Shown piece after piece: positions 42,958-51,072 of a stretch of DNA of 64,000 nt (the first letter of the stretch is position 1; each line of letters starts with the position of its first letter). Position numbers and translations under genes: made by a program. Under the pieces are notes generated by a model. That model searched no databases, was not told the DNA's origin, and saw nothing but the letters and a program-made list of their open reading frames with translations. The stretch lies in NCBI RefSeq assembly GCF_003589925.1, contig NZ_CP032382.1, forward strand, positions 1,674,001 to 1,738,000, read 5' to 3'. The DNA is from Chryseolinea soli (lineage in GTDB: Bacteria > Bacteroidota > Bacteroidia > Cytophagales > Cyclobacteriaceae).

Positions 42958-43700
42958 ACGATGTACTTTCTGAATATGCGATTTAACGGTTCATCATCCA
43001 CCGCAACGCCAGTTTCCGAAACTGCCCTTTTGCAGATCGCCATTTGCTCGCGGATATAATCATTAACCGATGCCAGGCTTGCGATGGAACTCTTCTCGTC
43101 GCCCACGGCCTTCTGTCTCAGAAGATCATCCACCGTTTCATTCAAGTCCGCTCTCATGATCGCCCGGAGTTTATCAAATTCCATCGGCGGCACTTCCGAG
43201 TGGTTAACGATCCATTGACAGGCCAGGAGCGTGCGCAACGCATAGCAGTATTTCTTCAGCCTGACGGTATCTCCCGAAAGATCGCTTTCAAAAATACCAA
43301 GCGTCATGCTAAGATAGTGATGCATGGCGGCACGGGGTGAGAAGTAGCGTGGCATAAGTGCCCTCATCTCGCCGACAAAACCGGGATCCGCCTCATAAAC
43401 CACCGGCGACTGCAACCACTCATAAAGTGGGGCGTTTGATTTCCGGAAAAGACGGAGCGCTTTTCTCAGTTCCCATCCGCTGATATCCAGCACTTCATTT
43501 ACCGGGAGCTCAACCACATCGCGTTGATCATTCAGCGACAAATAAAAGTCAGCTTTGTGAACATAGATGAACCGCACGTCAAAATCGCTGTCGGCAGAGG
43601 CAAATCCCCAGGCGCGGCTTCCGGATTCACAGGCAAAGAGGATCCGAATATCGAATTCCCGTTCCAGGGCCCGCAGTTTTTCTTGAATGATAGCTTTCAT
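42954..43700 (-). CDS. Polymerase-beta-like nucleotidyltransferase (paralogue)
   Basis: 248 residues from the ATG at 43700 (MKAIIQEKLRALER). The active site is ESGSRAWGFASADSDFDVRF: GS followed by Asp-x-Asp. Further family features are LDISGWELRKALRLFRKSNA and PLYEWLQSPVVY. First gene of the overlapping pair with the nucleotidyltransferase at 41899. Paired genes of this type probably form a functional unit. No antitoxin-like HEPN partner is visible, which argues against a simple MNT/HEPN toxin-antitoxin system. Confidence 0.87.
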   Translation of the reverse strand: MKAIIQEKLRALEREFDIRILFACESGSRAWGFASADSDFDVRFIYVHKADFYLSLNDQRDVVELPVNEVLDISGWELRKALRLFRKSNAPLYEWLQSPVVYEADPGFVGEMRALMPRYFSPRAAMHHYLSMTLGIFESDLSGDTVRLKKYCYALRTLLACQWIVNHSEVPPMEFDKLRAIMRADLNETVDDLLRQKAVGDEKSSIASLASVNDYIREQMAICKRAVSETGVAVDDEPLNRIFRKYIV

Positions 43701-43839
43701 GGTTGTTTTTGTTGTCCAGACAAAGCTATGATACAAGTGCGCAGTCTTTCTGCGTAGTTGCTGTCTAGGTGTCTTTTATTTTCGAATGGCTGCTGTTTTG
43801 TCAAGTGACCACTATCCCTGCGAATCCTGGATACGAGGA

Positions 43840-44412
43840 CTACTCAATTTCGATGTCGTATTTCGCCAGCAACCCCATCAACCCTTCTCTGCTGAACTTG
43901 GCTTTCTTGATTTTATTCTTCTCCGGATCAAAGGCAAAATTATAGGCGGTGCGAAAGTCAGTCTTTTCCAGGATCGTATTCTCGAAAGTAGCTCCCATCA
44001 GATCGCAGTTTTCAAACGTCGCGCCGCTGAGATCAGCATTGGCAAAATCGACTTCCTGGAGGCTGCAGTTCTTTATGATCTTCTTTTTGAGCGAGAGCTT
44101 ATAGAAAGTAGACAGGTTAAGAATACAATCCTCAAAATCAACCGAGAAAAGGAAAGCGTTACAGTTGTCAAAATGCAGTCCCAGCAGTTTGCATTGCTTG
44201 AAGCGGACGCCTTGCATGGAGGTTTGATAGAGTTTGGTGGTACTGAGGTTACAATCCAGGAACTCGCAGTCGGAGAATTTTATGTTGGAAAGATCGGCGT
44301 TGATGAAAGTACATTGCTTGAACTGGCAATTTTCATATTCGGTGTTTGGCAGTTTGGTTTCGCTGAAGTTTATCCTGTCAATTACTTCCTCCCAGTTGCG
44401 TTTCTTTTCCAT
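43840..44412 (-). CDS. Pentapeptide-repeat protein
   Basis: 190 residues made mainly of A(D/N)Lxx-type repeats, for example CTFINADLSNIKFSDCEFLD and VDFANADLSGATFENCDLMG. These repeats fold as a right-handed quadrilateral beta-helix. The size and Cys/Phe-rich repeats recall Qnr/McbG proteins, which mimic DNA and protect gyrase, but most pentapeptide proteins have no known role. Single gene with no operon partner; 752 bases of non-coding sequence separate it from the operon that starts at 45165. Confidence 0.88.
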   Translation of the reverse strand: MEKKRNWEEVIDRINFSETKLPNTEYENCQFKQCTFINADLSNIKFSDCEFLDCNLSTTKLYQTSMQGVRFKQCKLLGLHFDNCNAFLFSVDFEDCILNLSTFYKLSLKKKIIKNCSLQEVDFANADLSGATFENCDLMGATFENTILEKTDFRTAYNFAFDPEKNKIKKAKFSREGLMGLLAKYDIEIE

Positions 44413-44454
44413 GGTGTGTTAAAATAGAGTCTTTATTCTCGTTGTTAAAGATAG

Positions 44455-44660
44455 TTCTTACATGCATACGTTGCGATGTTTCGCTTGCGGTTTTGCAATG
44501 GCGTTGCGTGTGCGTCACTACCGCAATACCGCAAATACGCAACGTGGATGCAAGAACGGCCGTTGCGATGAAATTTCAATATCTGTAGATACAATTATGA
44601 GAAAGGCCCAACGCAACGGCCTGTACCGTTTGCGTTGCGTGCGATGTTTGCGATAATATT
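44455..44660. repeat. Cluster of GTTGCG/CGCAAC motifs
   Basis: In about 200 bases the hexamer GTTGCG or its complement CGCAAC occurs at least six times, with related TTGCG/CGCAA copies in between, in both orientations. Some copies can pair into hairpins (for example CGCAACGGCC with GGCCGTTGCG). Short ORFs here are low-complexity and not convincing. It lies upstream of the micro-ORF leader and the five-gene operon, so it could be a protein-binding array. Confidence 0.55.
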
Positions 44661-44775
44661 ATATATGTATTTCACCGATATCTTACAAGACGTACTGTAA
44701 ATATATATTTGATTGAAACACCCCAACATTCCTAAAAGCGCCTCGTTAATTCTCTCACAAAACAACAAAACTAAA

Positions 44776-44805
44776 ATGACAAGCGCTCCTCCTGCTAAGT
44801 CTTAA
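44776..44805 (+). CDS. Nine-codon micro-ORF 1 (MTSAPPAKS)
   Basis: ATG to TAA encoding MTSAPPAKS. A near-identical ORF follows 146 bases later. The two differ at four third-codon positions without changing the amino acids, which argues that the peptide itself is conserved. Directly after the stop is a small hairpin GCCT-GCACC-AGGC. The whole unit of about 100 bases is duplicated. Probably a regulatory leader peptide for the operon at 45165. Confidence 0.55.
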   Translation: MTSAPPAKS

Positions 44806-44951
44806 AGCCTGCACCAGGCAACTCTCTCCTGCTGCAGCACCTCTGACTGCGGCACACATTCACCCACTATTTAGTACACAGATCTGAGAATTTACCCAGC
44901 CATGCCGTGGCAGTGTCTTCTCGTGATCGGAAAAAAAATTAAAACAAAACA

Positions 44952-44981
44952 ATGACAAGCGCACCGCCTGCCAAATTATAA
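44952..44981 (+). CDS. Nine-codon micro-ORF 2 (MTSAPPAKL)
   Basis: ATG to TAA encoding MTSAPPAKL, matching micro-ORF 1 except for the last residue. It is followed immediately by the hairpin GCCT-GCAC-AGGC and then by a stretch similar to that after copy 1 (around CGACTGCAGC). It lies 183 bases before the first gene of the coiled-coil/ABC operon. Confidence 0.55.
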   Translation: MTSAPPAKL

Positions 44982-45164
44982 GCCTGCACAGGCAATCACA
45001 ACAGTTGCTCCAGTTCCTTCGACTGCAGCTCAGCGTCTCGCTTTCGTTCAAAAATTTTGAGTGGCCTCCATCACTGGCAATGGCGTTGCCGTGTGTGCCC
45101 CTCTCTTTTCGAACGAAAGCCGTCCAAGACTTTTTCGATTCTCTTTTCACTTAACCAAACAACT

Positions 45165-45812
45165 ATGGCTAATCTTTTAAAGAAAGCTATGGGCCTCTTC
45201 GTGGAATTCGATGAAGGTCCTGATGATCAACGCGCGCCGCGCAACGATTCTTCGCCAACGCCACCCCCACGCGCCACCGCACGGGCGGTGCTGAATGCAG
45301 AAGAACTCGACAAGTTCGGGAAGCACTTCGAGAAGTTGTTCGACCAGCAAAATTTGCCGGGACCGGACTACTACGAATTCATGAAAATGATGGAAACACT
45401 CGAAGCGCACATCAAGGATGAGAAAGCGCGGATCTCTGCCACGTTCGCGGCCCTCGCCATTCAAGGCTTGACAAAAGAAAAACTTGTCGAGACCGCGAAG
45501 ACCTACCAGGAGATCATCCGTCACGACCAGGCGCAATTTGAGAAGACGGCGTCGGAAAAACGCGATAAGGAGATCGGTCAGAAGCTAAAAGATGTGCAAG
45601 GCTTGGAGGAAAACACTGCCCGCCATGCCGAGACCATCCAAAAGCTGACCAAAGAGATCTCGGATTCTCAACAGGCGATGGAAAAACTAAAGCAAACCAT
45701 TGCCGAAGAGGAGGGCAAGCTGAACCGGAACAAGCAAGGCTACTTGACGGCCTGCGAAGCCATGTTCGGAAAGATTGCGGACGACATAACCAAAATTCAA
45801 ACAAACCTATAA
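45165..45812 (+). CDS. Coiled-coil protein, first gene of the PspA/ABC-like operon
   Basis: 215 residues from the ATG at 45165 (MANLLKKAMGLFVEFDEG). After a Pro-rich linker the protein is almost entirely helical with strong coiled-coil character (residues 60-200, rich in Glu, Lys and Gln). The N-terminal amphipathic LLKKAMGLF could touch the membrane. No enzyme motif is seen. It is 3 bases upstream of the PspA-like gene, so it probably works with it as a scaffold or sensor. Confidence 0.7.
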   Translation: MANLLKKAMGLFVEFDEGPDDQRAPRNDSSPTPPPRATARAVLNAEELDKFGKHFEKLFDQQNLPGPDYYEFMKMMETLEAHIKDEKARISATFAALAIQGLTKEKLVETAKTYQEIIRHDQAQFEKTASEKRDKEIGQKLKDVQGLEENTARHAETIQKLTKEISDSQQAMEKLKQTIAEEEGKLNRNKQGYLTACEAMFGKIADDITKIQTNL

Positions 45813-45815
45813 ACT

Positions 45816-46778
45816 ATGGAAACACAAATTTTTCCTGCAGATGCACAACAATTGAAATCGTATTGGAAGCGACCCGGTGGAAAATTCGGTACGCTGGCCG
45901 GGCTGGGTATTCTCGGCGCCATCGGATACTACGTGCTGCCGATCCTCACCGCCGTGGTGTGGAACACTTTCAACTTCGGTGTGGCACTGGCCTGTCTGGG
46001 CGTATTTCTCTACTGCATAACGCATCGCAAGCTTCGCATGAGCCTCTTTTATCTCTATGAGATCCTCATGAAGAAACTGGTGGGCGTGGTGATCGAGCTC
46101 GACCCCTTCATCATTGCAGAAGACTACATCAGCGACATGCAGGAAGAGCGCGAAAAGCTCTACAAGCAAGCCACCGACGTGGACGCGCAAAAGGAGAAGA
46201 TCCATGCCAAGATGCGCGAAAAGGAAGGTGAGATCAACAAGCTGATGACCAAAGCGCAAGTGGCCAAGGAACGGGGCATGATGCCCGAACTGGGCAACGC
46301 GACGCGACAGATCGGCCGCTTAAAAGAGTATGTCCAACAACTCTCGCCCATCTTCGAAAATCTGTCGCGCATTGGTGACTACCTCACCAAGGTGCATAAG
46401 AACAGTGCTTATCTCATCGAGGATGCGAAGAACGAATTGGAGGTGAAGAAGGATCTGTACAAATCGGTCACCTCCGGCAATCGTGCGCTGACCTCAGCGC
46501 TGAAGATCTTCAAAGGCGACCCGGAGAAGAAAATGATGGTGGAGCAGTCGATGGAATTTTTGAAGGAAGACATTGCCGGGAAACTGGCCAACATGAAAAA
46601 GGCCATCAGCTACTCGTCGGACTTCATGAAGTCGATCGACCTCGACAACGCTACCTACGAAAAGGAGGGCTTGAAGATGCTGGACAAATTCAATCCCGAC
46701 AGCGAGTTCAAACTGGCCGTGTCTTCGCGACAGTCGACCGGCACGAGTGGTAGCGACTATGGTGACCTTTTAAAATAA
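45816..46778 (+). CDS. Membrane-anchored PspA-like coiled-coil protein
   Basis: 320 residues. Two membrane segments (about 28-48 and 52-70) precede a long helical region. The segment LDPFIIAEDYISDMQEEREK followed by a Lys/Glu-rich coiled coil resembles the start of PspA/Vipp1 (ESCRT-III-like) helices, which bind and remodel stressed membranes; unlike PspA it carries its own membrane anchor. This similarity is a judgement from pattern, not from a search. It sits between the first coiled-coil gene and the SBP-OmpA gene. Confidence 0.6.
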   Translation: METQIFPADAQQLKSYWKRPGGKFGTLAGLGILGAIGYYVLPILTAVVWNTFNFGVALACLGVFLYCITHRKLRMSLFYLYEILMKKLVGVVIELDPFIIAEDYISDMQEEREKLYKQATDVDAQKEKIHAKMREKEGEINKLMTKAQVAKERGMMPELGNATRQIGRLKEYVQQLSPIFENLSRIGDYLTKVHKNSAYLIEDAKNELEVKKDLYKSVTSGNRALTSALKIFKGDPEKKMMVEQSMEFLKEDIAGKLANMKKAISYSSDFMKSIDLDNATYEKEGLKMLDKFNPDSEFKLAVSSRQSTGTSGSDYGDLLK

Positions 46779-46818
46779 AACAACGCAAACAATTTTCTAA
46801 ACCAAACAACAAATTAGT

Positions 46819-48588
46819 ATGTCAGTAAAAGTTAAAACATCCGGAAAAGTAGTCATGATCGTGCTCGTGCTGGCCGTCATTTTCGTCGGCAAAGTAGGGT
46901 GGTGGGATAAACGCCCACGCGAAGCCAAGCAATCACAAGAAATCGGCCGTGTGGCCTTGCCTGACGCGCCCGAAGCGTCGCTGGCCGGTCAGGCCATGAT
47001 GTTGCCCCTGCCCGCACCGAAGGAGTCCGTGAACGGTGGTACCAAGATCGTGTGGAAGATCATGGCGTGGAACTCGCAGTTCCCGCTCATGTATGCCAAC
47101 GGTGGCGCGGTGACCACGCAAGGTTCCTTGCTGGACAAAGCGAAACTTCAGGTCGATATCTCGCGTCAGGACGACTGTTTCAAGTCGCTGGCCGACATCG
47201 TGAAGTTTGCGCAGGACTATAAGGACCATCCCAACTCCACACCCGGTGTGTTCGCGTCCTTCATGGGCGACGGTATGCCGGCCTTCTTTGCCTCGTTGTC
47301 GAAGGAGCTGGAGCCGCTGGGTCCCGAGTACCAGCCCATCGCTTTCTATGCCATGGGTAAATCATACGGCGAAGACCAATTGATGGGTCCTGCCGATTGG
47401 AAGAAGAATCCTTCTTCGGCCTTGGGTAAAACAGTAGCCTGCGTGCTGCGCGACGGTGACATGAACATCTTGTTGAAATGGGCTGGCGACAACAACCTGC
47501 GGGTGAACCCCGACGAGACGACGTTCGACAAGAACGCCATCAACCTGATCGCTGCTGCCGACTTCCTGGATGCCGGTAACAAATATATCTCCGGCTACAA
47601 AGAGAAGCGCAAGATCGTGGAAAATGGCCAGAAGCTTAGTGAAGAAGTCACTGTCGGTGTGGATGCCGTGGCTACCTGGACGCCTTGCGACGTGAACATC
47701 GCGCAAAAGAAAGGTGGTCTGGTGACCATTGCCAACACAAAACAGTATGCGTCGCAGATGCCCAACATCACGATCACGATCAAGAAGTTTGCGTATGACC
47801 ACCGCACCGACATCGAGAACCTGATCATGGCGCTTAGCCAGGCGGGCGACCAGGTGAGATCGTTCAAAGAAGCCAAGGCGTTTGCCGCTAGCGTATCGGC
47901 CAAAGTGTATAACGAGCAAAGCGGCGACTACTGGCTGAAGTATTATAACGGCGTAACCGAAAACGACATGCAAGGCGTGCCTGTATCGCTCGGTGGTTCG
48001 ATGGCCTTCAACTTGCAGGATGCCGCCAACATGTTTGGTCTGGGCAAAGATGGTATCGACCGCTATAAGATCGTGTATACTACCTTCGGCGATATTTTGT
48101 CGAAGATGTACCCGGAGTATATGGCGACTTACCCGCAGTATAGTGCAGTGGTAGATAAATCGTTCCTCGTGTCGGTGATCGCCAACCACGGCGAGCTGAT
48201 GGAAGGTAAGGCCTTGCAAGTGGCGTACTCGAACGAGATCACGAGCGAAGTTTCTTCGAAGTCGTACCAGATCCAGTTTGAAACCGGTAGCGCGCTGATC
48301 AAACCCGAGTCGTATAAGCTGCTGGACGAGATCCTGCAAAGCTCGGTGGTCGCCGAAGGTTTGAAGGTAGGTGTGTATGGCCATACCGACAACGTAGGTG
48401 GTGCACAATCGAACCAGGCGCTTTCGGAAGAGCGTGCCAATTCGGTGAAGAGCTACCTGTTGAGCAAAGGTCTTTCGTCTCAGCGTATTGAGGCAAAAGG
48501 TTTTGGTCCATCCAATCCCATCGCCGACAACGCTACGGCTGCGGGTCGTGCCAAGAACCGACGTGTACAAATTGTTTTAGGTGAATAA
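46819..48588 (+). CDS. Periplasmic substrate-binding domain fused to OmpA domain
   Basis: 589 residues. One N-terminal membrane segment (11-26) anchors it in the inner membrane. Residues 75-470 look like a type 2 periplasmic binding protein of the nitrate/sulfonate/taurine class (IVWKIMAWNSQFPLMYANGG, AFYAMGKSYGEDQLMGPADW, DAVATWTPCD). Residues 480-589 are an OmpA domain that binds peptidoglycan (YGHTDNVGGAQSN, LSEERANSVKSYL, AGRAKNRRVQI). It would link the ABC transporter to the cell wall. The permease gene overlaps its end by 8 bases. Confidence 0.88.
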   Translation: MSVKVKTSGKVVMIVLVLAVIFVGKVGWWDKRPREAKQSQEIGRVALPDAPEASLAGQAMMLPLPAPKESVNGGTKIVWKIMAWNSQFPLMYANGGAVTTQGSLLDKAKLQVDISRQDDCFKSLADIVKFAQDYKDHPNSTPGVFASFMGDGMPAFFASLSKELEPLGPEYQPIAFYAMGKSYGEDQLMGPADWKKNPSSALGKTVACVLRDGDMNILLKWAGDNNLRVNPDETTFDKNAINLIAAADFLDAGNKYISGYKEKRKIVENGQKLSEEVTVGVDAVATWTPCDVNIAQKKGGLVTIANTKQYASQMPNITITIKKFAYDHRTDIENLIMALSQAGDQVRSFKEAKAFAASVSAKVYNEQSGDYWLKYYNGVTENDMQGVPVSLGGSMAFNLQDAANMFGLGKDGIDRYKIVYTTFGDILSKMYPEYMATYPQYSAVVDKSFLVSVIANHGELMEGKALQVAYSNEITSEVSSKSYQIQFETGSALIKPESYKLLDEILQSSVVAEGLKVGVYGHTDNVGGAQSNQALSEERANSVKSYLLSKGLSSQRIEAKGFGPSNPIADNATAAGRAKNRRVQIVLGE

Positions 48589-49387
48589 CAAAATGTCAAT
48601 GGATATCATCAAAAGTGTGTTTCGTCCATTGACCCAGATCAAGGGCCGCACTTCCATAACGCTTGTCGTTGTGGAAGCGCTGGCGGCCCTGCTGGCCTGG
48701 GAGATCTTCGGACAACATGGACTGATCCCCACGCCTTCCAAAATCATGGTAGCCGTCGGGCGGATCGTTACCTCGGCCTATTTTACCGACAACCTGTTCA
48801 GCAGTCTTTCGCTCACATTGTCGGGGATGGGCATTTCAATTGTCCTGGCGCTGGTGGTGAGCTATCTGTCGCTGATCCCGGTGTTCGCGCCGGTGACGCG
48901 CTTCATCGTGAAGTGCCGCTACCTGACCTTGACCGGATTGATCTTTCTGTTCACACTGCTCACACAGGATGGTCACCAATTGAAGCTCAGCCTGCTCATC
49001 TTTGGGATCGTTCCATTCTTTGTGACGTCGCTGTTGTCGATCATCGACGGCATCAACACACAGGAATACGATCTCTGCAAGACGCTGCGGATGAACAATT
49101 GGCAAACGCTGCTGGAGGTGGTGATCGTGGGCCGGTTGGACCAGGTGTTTGAAGTGATGCGCCAGAACTTCGCCATTGCCTGGATGATGATCACCATGGT
49201 GGAAGGCCTCAGCATGTCGGAGGGAGGCTTGGGCACTATGCTCATCAAGTCGAACAAGTACATCGACCTGAGCACGGTGTTTGCCATCCTGGTCATCATT
49301 TTCGGGTTGGGTATTTTCTTTGACTACTTGTTGAAGCAAATGCGCTACTGGCTTTTTCCGTATACTAAAATCGAAAAACGATCATGA
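48581..49387 (+). CDS. ABC permease (nitrate/sulfonate/taurine type)
   Basis: 268 residues with six membrane segments. The permease EAA-like loop is DGINTQEYDLCKTLRMNNWQ, and IAWMMITMVEGLSMSEGGLG is typical of SsuC/TauC-type permeases. The start GTG at 48581 overlaps the preceding gene; ATG 48593 is an alternative. It overlaps the ATPase gene by 4 bases (ATGA), so the three transporter components are translated together. The substrate is unknown and could be a signal rather than a nutrient, given the OmpA fusion. Confidence 0.88.
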   Translation: MNNKMSMDIIKSVFRPLTQIKGRTSITLVVVEALAALLAWEIFGQHGLIPTPSKIMVAVGRIVTSAYFTDNLFSSLSLTLSGMGISIVLALVVSYLSLIPVFAPVTRFIVKCRYLTLTGLIFLFTLLTQDGHQLKLSLLIFGIVPFFVTSLLSIIDGINTQEYDLCKTLRMNNWQTLLEVVIVGRLDQVFEVMRQNFAIAWMMITMVEGLSMSEGGLGTMLIKSNKYIDLSTVFAILVIIFGLGIFFDYLLKQMRYWLFPYTKIEKRS

Positions 49388-50175
49388 ACTATACAAAGAA
49401 TGAAGTGCTGCTCGACGTGAAGGATGTGAGCTTACGCTACGACAAGCCCATTCTCCGCGACATCAATTTCACGATCCGCAACATTGTGCGACCAGGCCTG
49501 GACCAGGGCCAGGTGATCTCGCTCATCGGACGAAGTGGAGTGGGCAAGACGCAGTTGTTCAGAGTTCTCGCTGGCTTGATTCAACCCGATACAGGGACGA
49601 TCTTGATCGGCGTCGAGCAACAAGCCGTAGAAGCGGGGCAGGTGGGCATTGTGCCGCAAAATTATCTGCTGTTCAACCATCGCTCCATCTACGACAACCT
49701 GCGCCTCGCCATGAAGCACGTGACGTTGGAGAGTAAGGAGAAGGACGCCCTTATTCAGGATTATGCCGTGAAGTTTGACCTGACGGAGCACTTGAAAAAA
49801 TATCCGCAGCAACTTTCCGGCGGGCAGCGTCAGCGCGTCAGCATCATTCAACAAGTGCTCACGGGCAACCGTTTTATCTTGCTGGACGAACCTTTCTCGG
49901 GATTGGATGCGCTCATGATCGACAAGGTGATGGACTTGCTGGGCCGCGTGGCCACGTTGCACGAATGGAACACGCTGGTCATTGTGAGTCACGATGTGGA
50001 GAACTCACTGGCCATCTCGGATACGGCGTTCATTTTGGCGCGTGAGAAAGACAAAGAGGGCGCCACCATCACCGAGACACTCGACCTCATAGAAATGGGG
50101 TTGGCGTGGACGCCGGGCATTCGTGAGAACGCACATTTCCAGCAAGTGGTATCGCAGATCAAACACAAAATCTAA
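49384..50175 (+). CDS. ABC transporter ATPase
   Basis: 263 residues: Walker A GRSGVGKTQ, Q-loop VPQNYLLF, signature LSGGQRQRVS, Walker B FILLDEPFSGLD, H-loop IVSHDVENS. It is the partner of the preceding permease and belongs to the nitrate/sulfonate/taurine group. Last gene of the five-gene operon; an intrinsic terminator follows. Confidence 0.92.
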   Translation: MNYTKNEVLLDVKDVSLRYDKPILRDINFTIRNIVRPGLDQGQVISLIGRSGVGKTQLFRVLAGLIQPDTGTILIGVEQQAVEAGQVGIVPQNYLLFNHRSIYDNLRLAMKHVTLESKEKDALIQDYAVKFDLTEHLKKYPQQLSGGQRQRVSIIQQVLTGNRFILLDEPFSGLDALMIDKVMDLLGRVATLHEWNTLVIVSHDVENSLAISDTAFILAREKDKEGATITETLDLIEMGLAWTPGIRENAHFQQVVSQIKHKI

Positions 50176-50179
50176 TGTC

Positions 50180-50210
50180 AAAGGTGTCCGGAAAACCGGG
50201 CACCTTTTTT
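50180..50210 (+). terminator. Intrinsic terminator after the ABC operon
   Basis: Arms AAGGTGTCCGG and CCGGGCACCTT (one G-T) around AAAA, followed by TTTTTT. It separates this operon from the convergent peptidase operon. Confidence 0.87.
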
Positions 50211-50224
50211 CGTTCTTGATTTTT

Positions 50225-51010
50225 TTAGCCTTCCACGATGCGCATCGTCCAGAAGTCATCCGAAAGATTTTCGCTCAACAGGTAATCGTAGGGCATCGTG
50301 TAGTATCCGGCCTTGCCCCAGCCCTTGCCCCAACTGTTGCGCACCCAAAACCGTTTTGACGCATCGTTGTAGCCTACCGCCAGCACGGCGTGACCACCCA
50401 CTTCCTTTTCCGACGGATCGGGCATGTTCAGTTTACCGGTTTCGGCGACTTCATCGCTTTCAAACGATTCGTACACCGTGAAGCCGAACACGAACGGAAA
50501 GCCGTCGGCCAGACAGCTTTTCATTTGTTTGAGGTCGCGGCGCACGCGGTGATAGGATAGCACCTGGTGCTTCTCTGCTTCGACGTAACAAGGATCGGGG
50601 GGCAGTTTTGCAAATTTCCGGATTTCATAGGGCCACATTCTTTCCGGGCACACACCGTTTTTGTTTACCGTTTTCATGCCGTCGCGGATCATGGCGCCGG
50701 CGTCGGTGTTCACGGTGCCCTCGATGACCCGTTCGTTGTAGTAGATGAAGAGCCGCGAAGGGGTGAACGGCTTCATCTTGTTTGTCTTTCGGCGAAGCTC
50801 GAATTCATAGGCGGCACCAATGGCGTTGGCCGTACAACTCCCCAGCGATTCCTGGTCGTACACGGGCGGACAGGAATTGCGCAGATCTTTTGACGAGGGT
50901 AGCTTGCGCAGCAGCCGGGTGGGAGCCGAATACATCAGGTCGCGTTGATCGGGCAGATCGGGAACCCAGCCAAGTTGTTTTACGTGCCGTTTTTTTGTTT
51001 GAAGTTTCAT
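50225..51010 (-). CDS. Papain-like (C1A) cysteine protease
   Basis: 261 residues. Catalytic residues are all present: Cys59 in YDQESLGSCTANA, His in GGHAVLAVGY, and Asn in VRNSWGKGWG. The oxyanion Gln is in DQESLGSC. No signal peptide is visible, so it may act in the cytoplasm or be released by lysis. It is the last gene of a minus-strand group of four with YkuD-like, subtilase-like and membrane proteins, convergent with the ABC/OmpA operon. Confidence 0.92.
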   Translation of the reverse strand: MKLQTKKRHVKQLGWVPDLPDQRDLMYSAPTRLLRKLPSSKDLRNSCPPVYDQESLGSCTANAIGAAYEFELRRKTNKMKPFTPSRLFIYYNERVIEGTVNTDAGAMIRDGMKTVNKNGVCPERMWPYEIRKFAKLPPDPCYVEAEKHQVLSYHRVRRDLKQMKSCLADGFPFVFGFTVYESFESDEVAETGKLNMPDPSEKEVGGHAVLAVGYNDASKRFWVRNSWGKGWGKAGYYTMPYDYLLSENLSDDFWTMRIVEG

Positions 51011-51072
51011 ACGTTTTGGGTTTTCTTTTCAGATTTAATGATACGGTATTGGGGTCTTTTGTTGGTTGCTCT

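Noticed and set aside
41899-43700. NTase pair considered as MNT/HEPN toxin-antitoxin
   Set aside because: Both proteins are large NTases and no HEPN R-x(4-6)-H motif protein is adjacent.
44462-44656. 64-codon ORF in the GTTGCG cluster
   Set aside because: Composition is dominated by the repeated hexamer (Cys/Arg-rich) and no start context or homology is visible.
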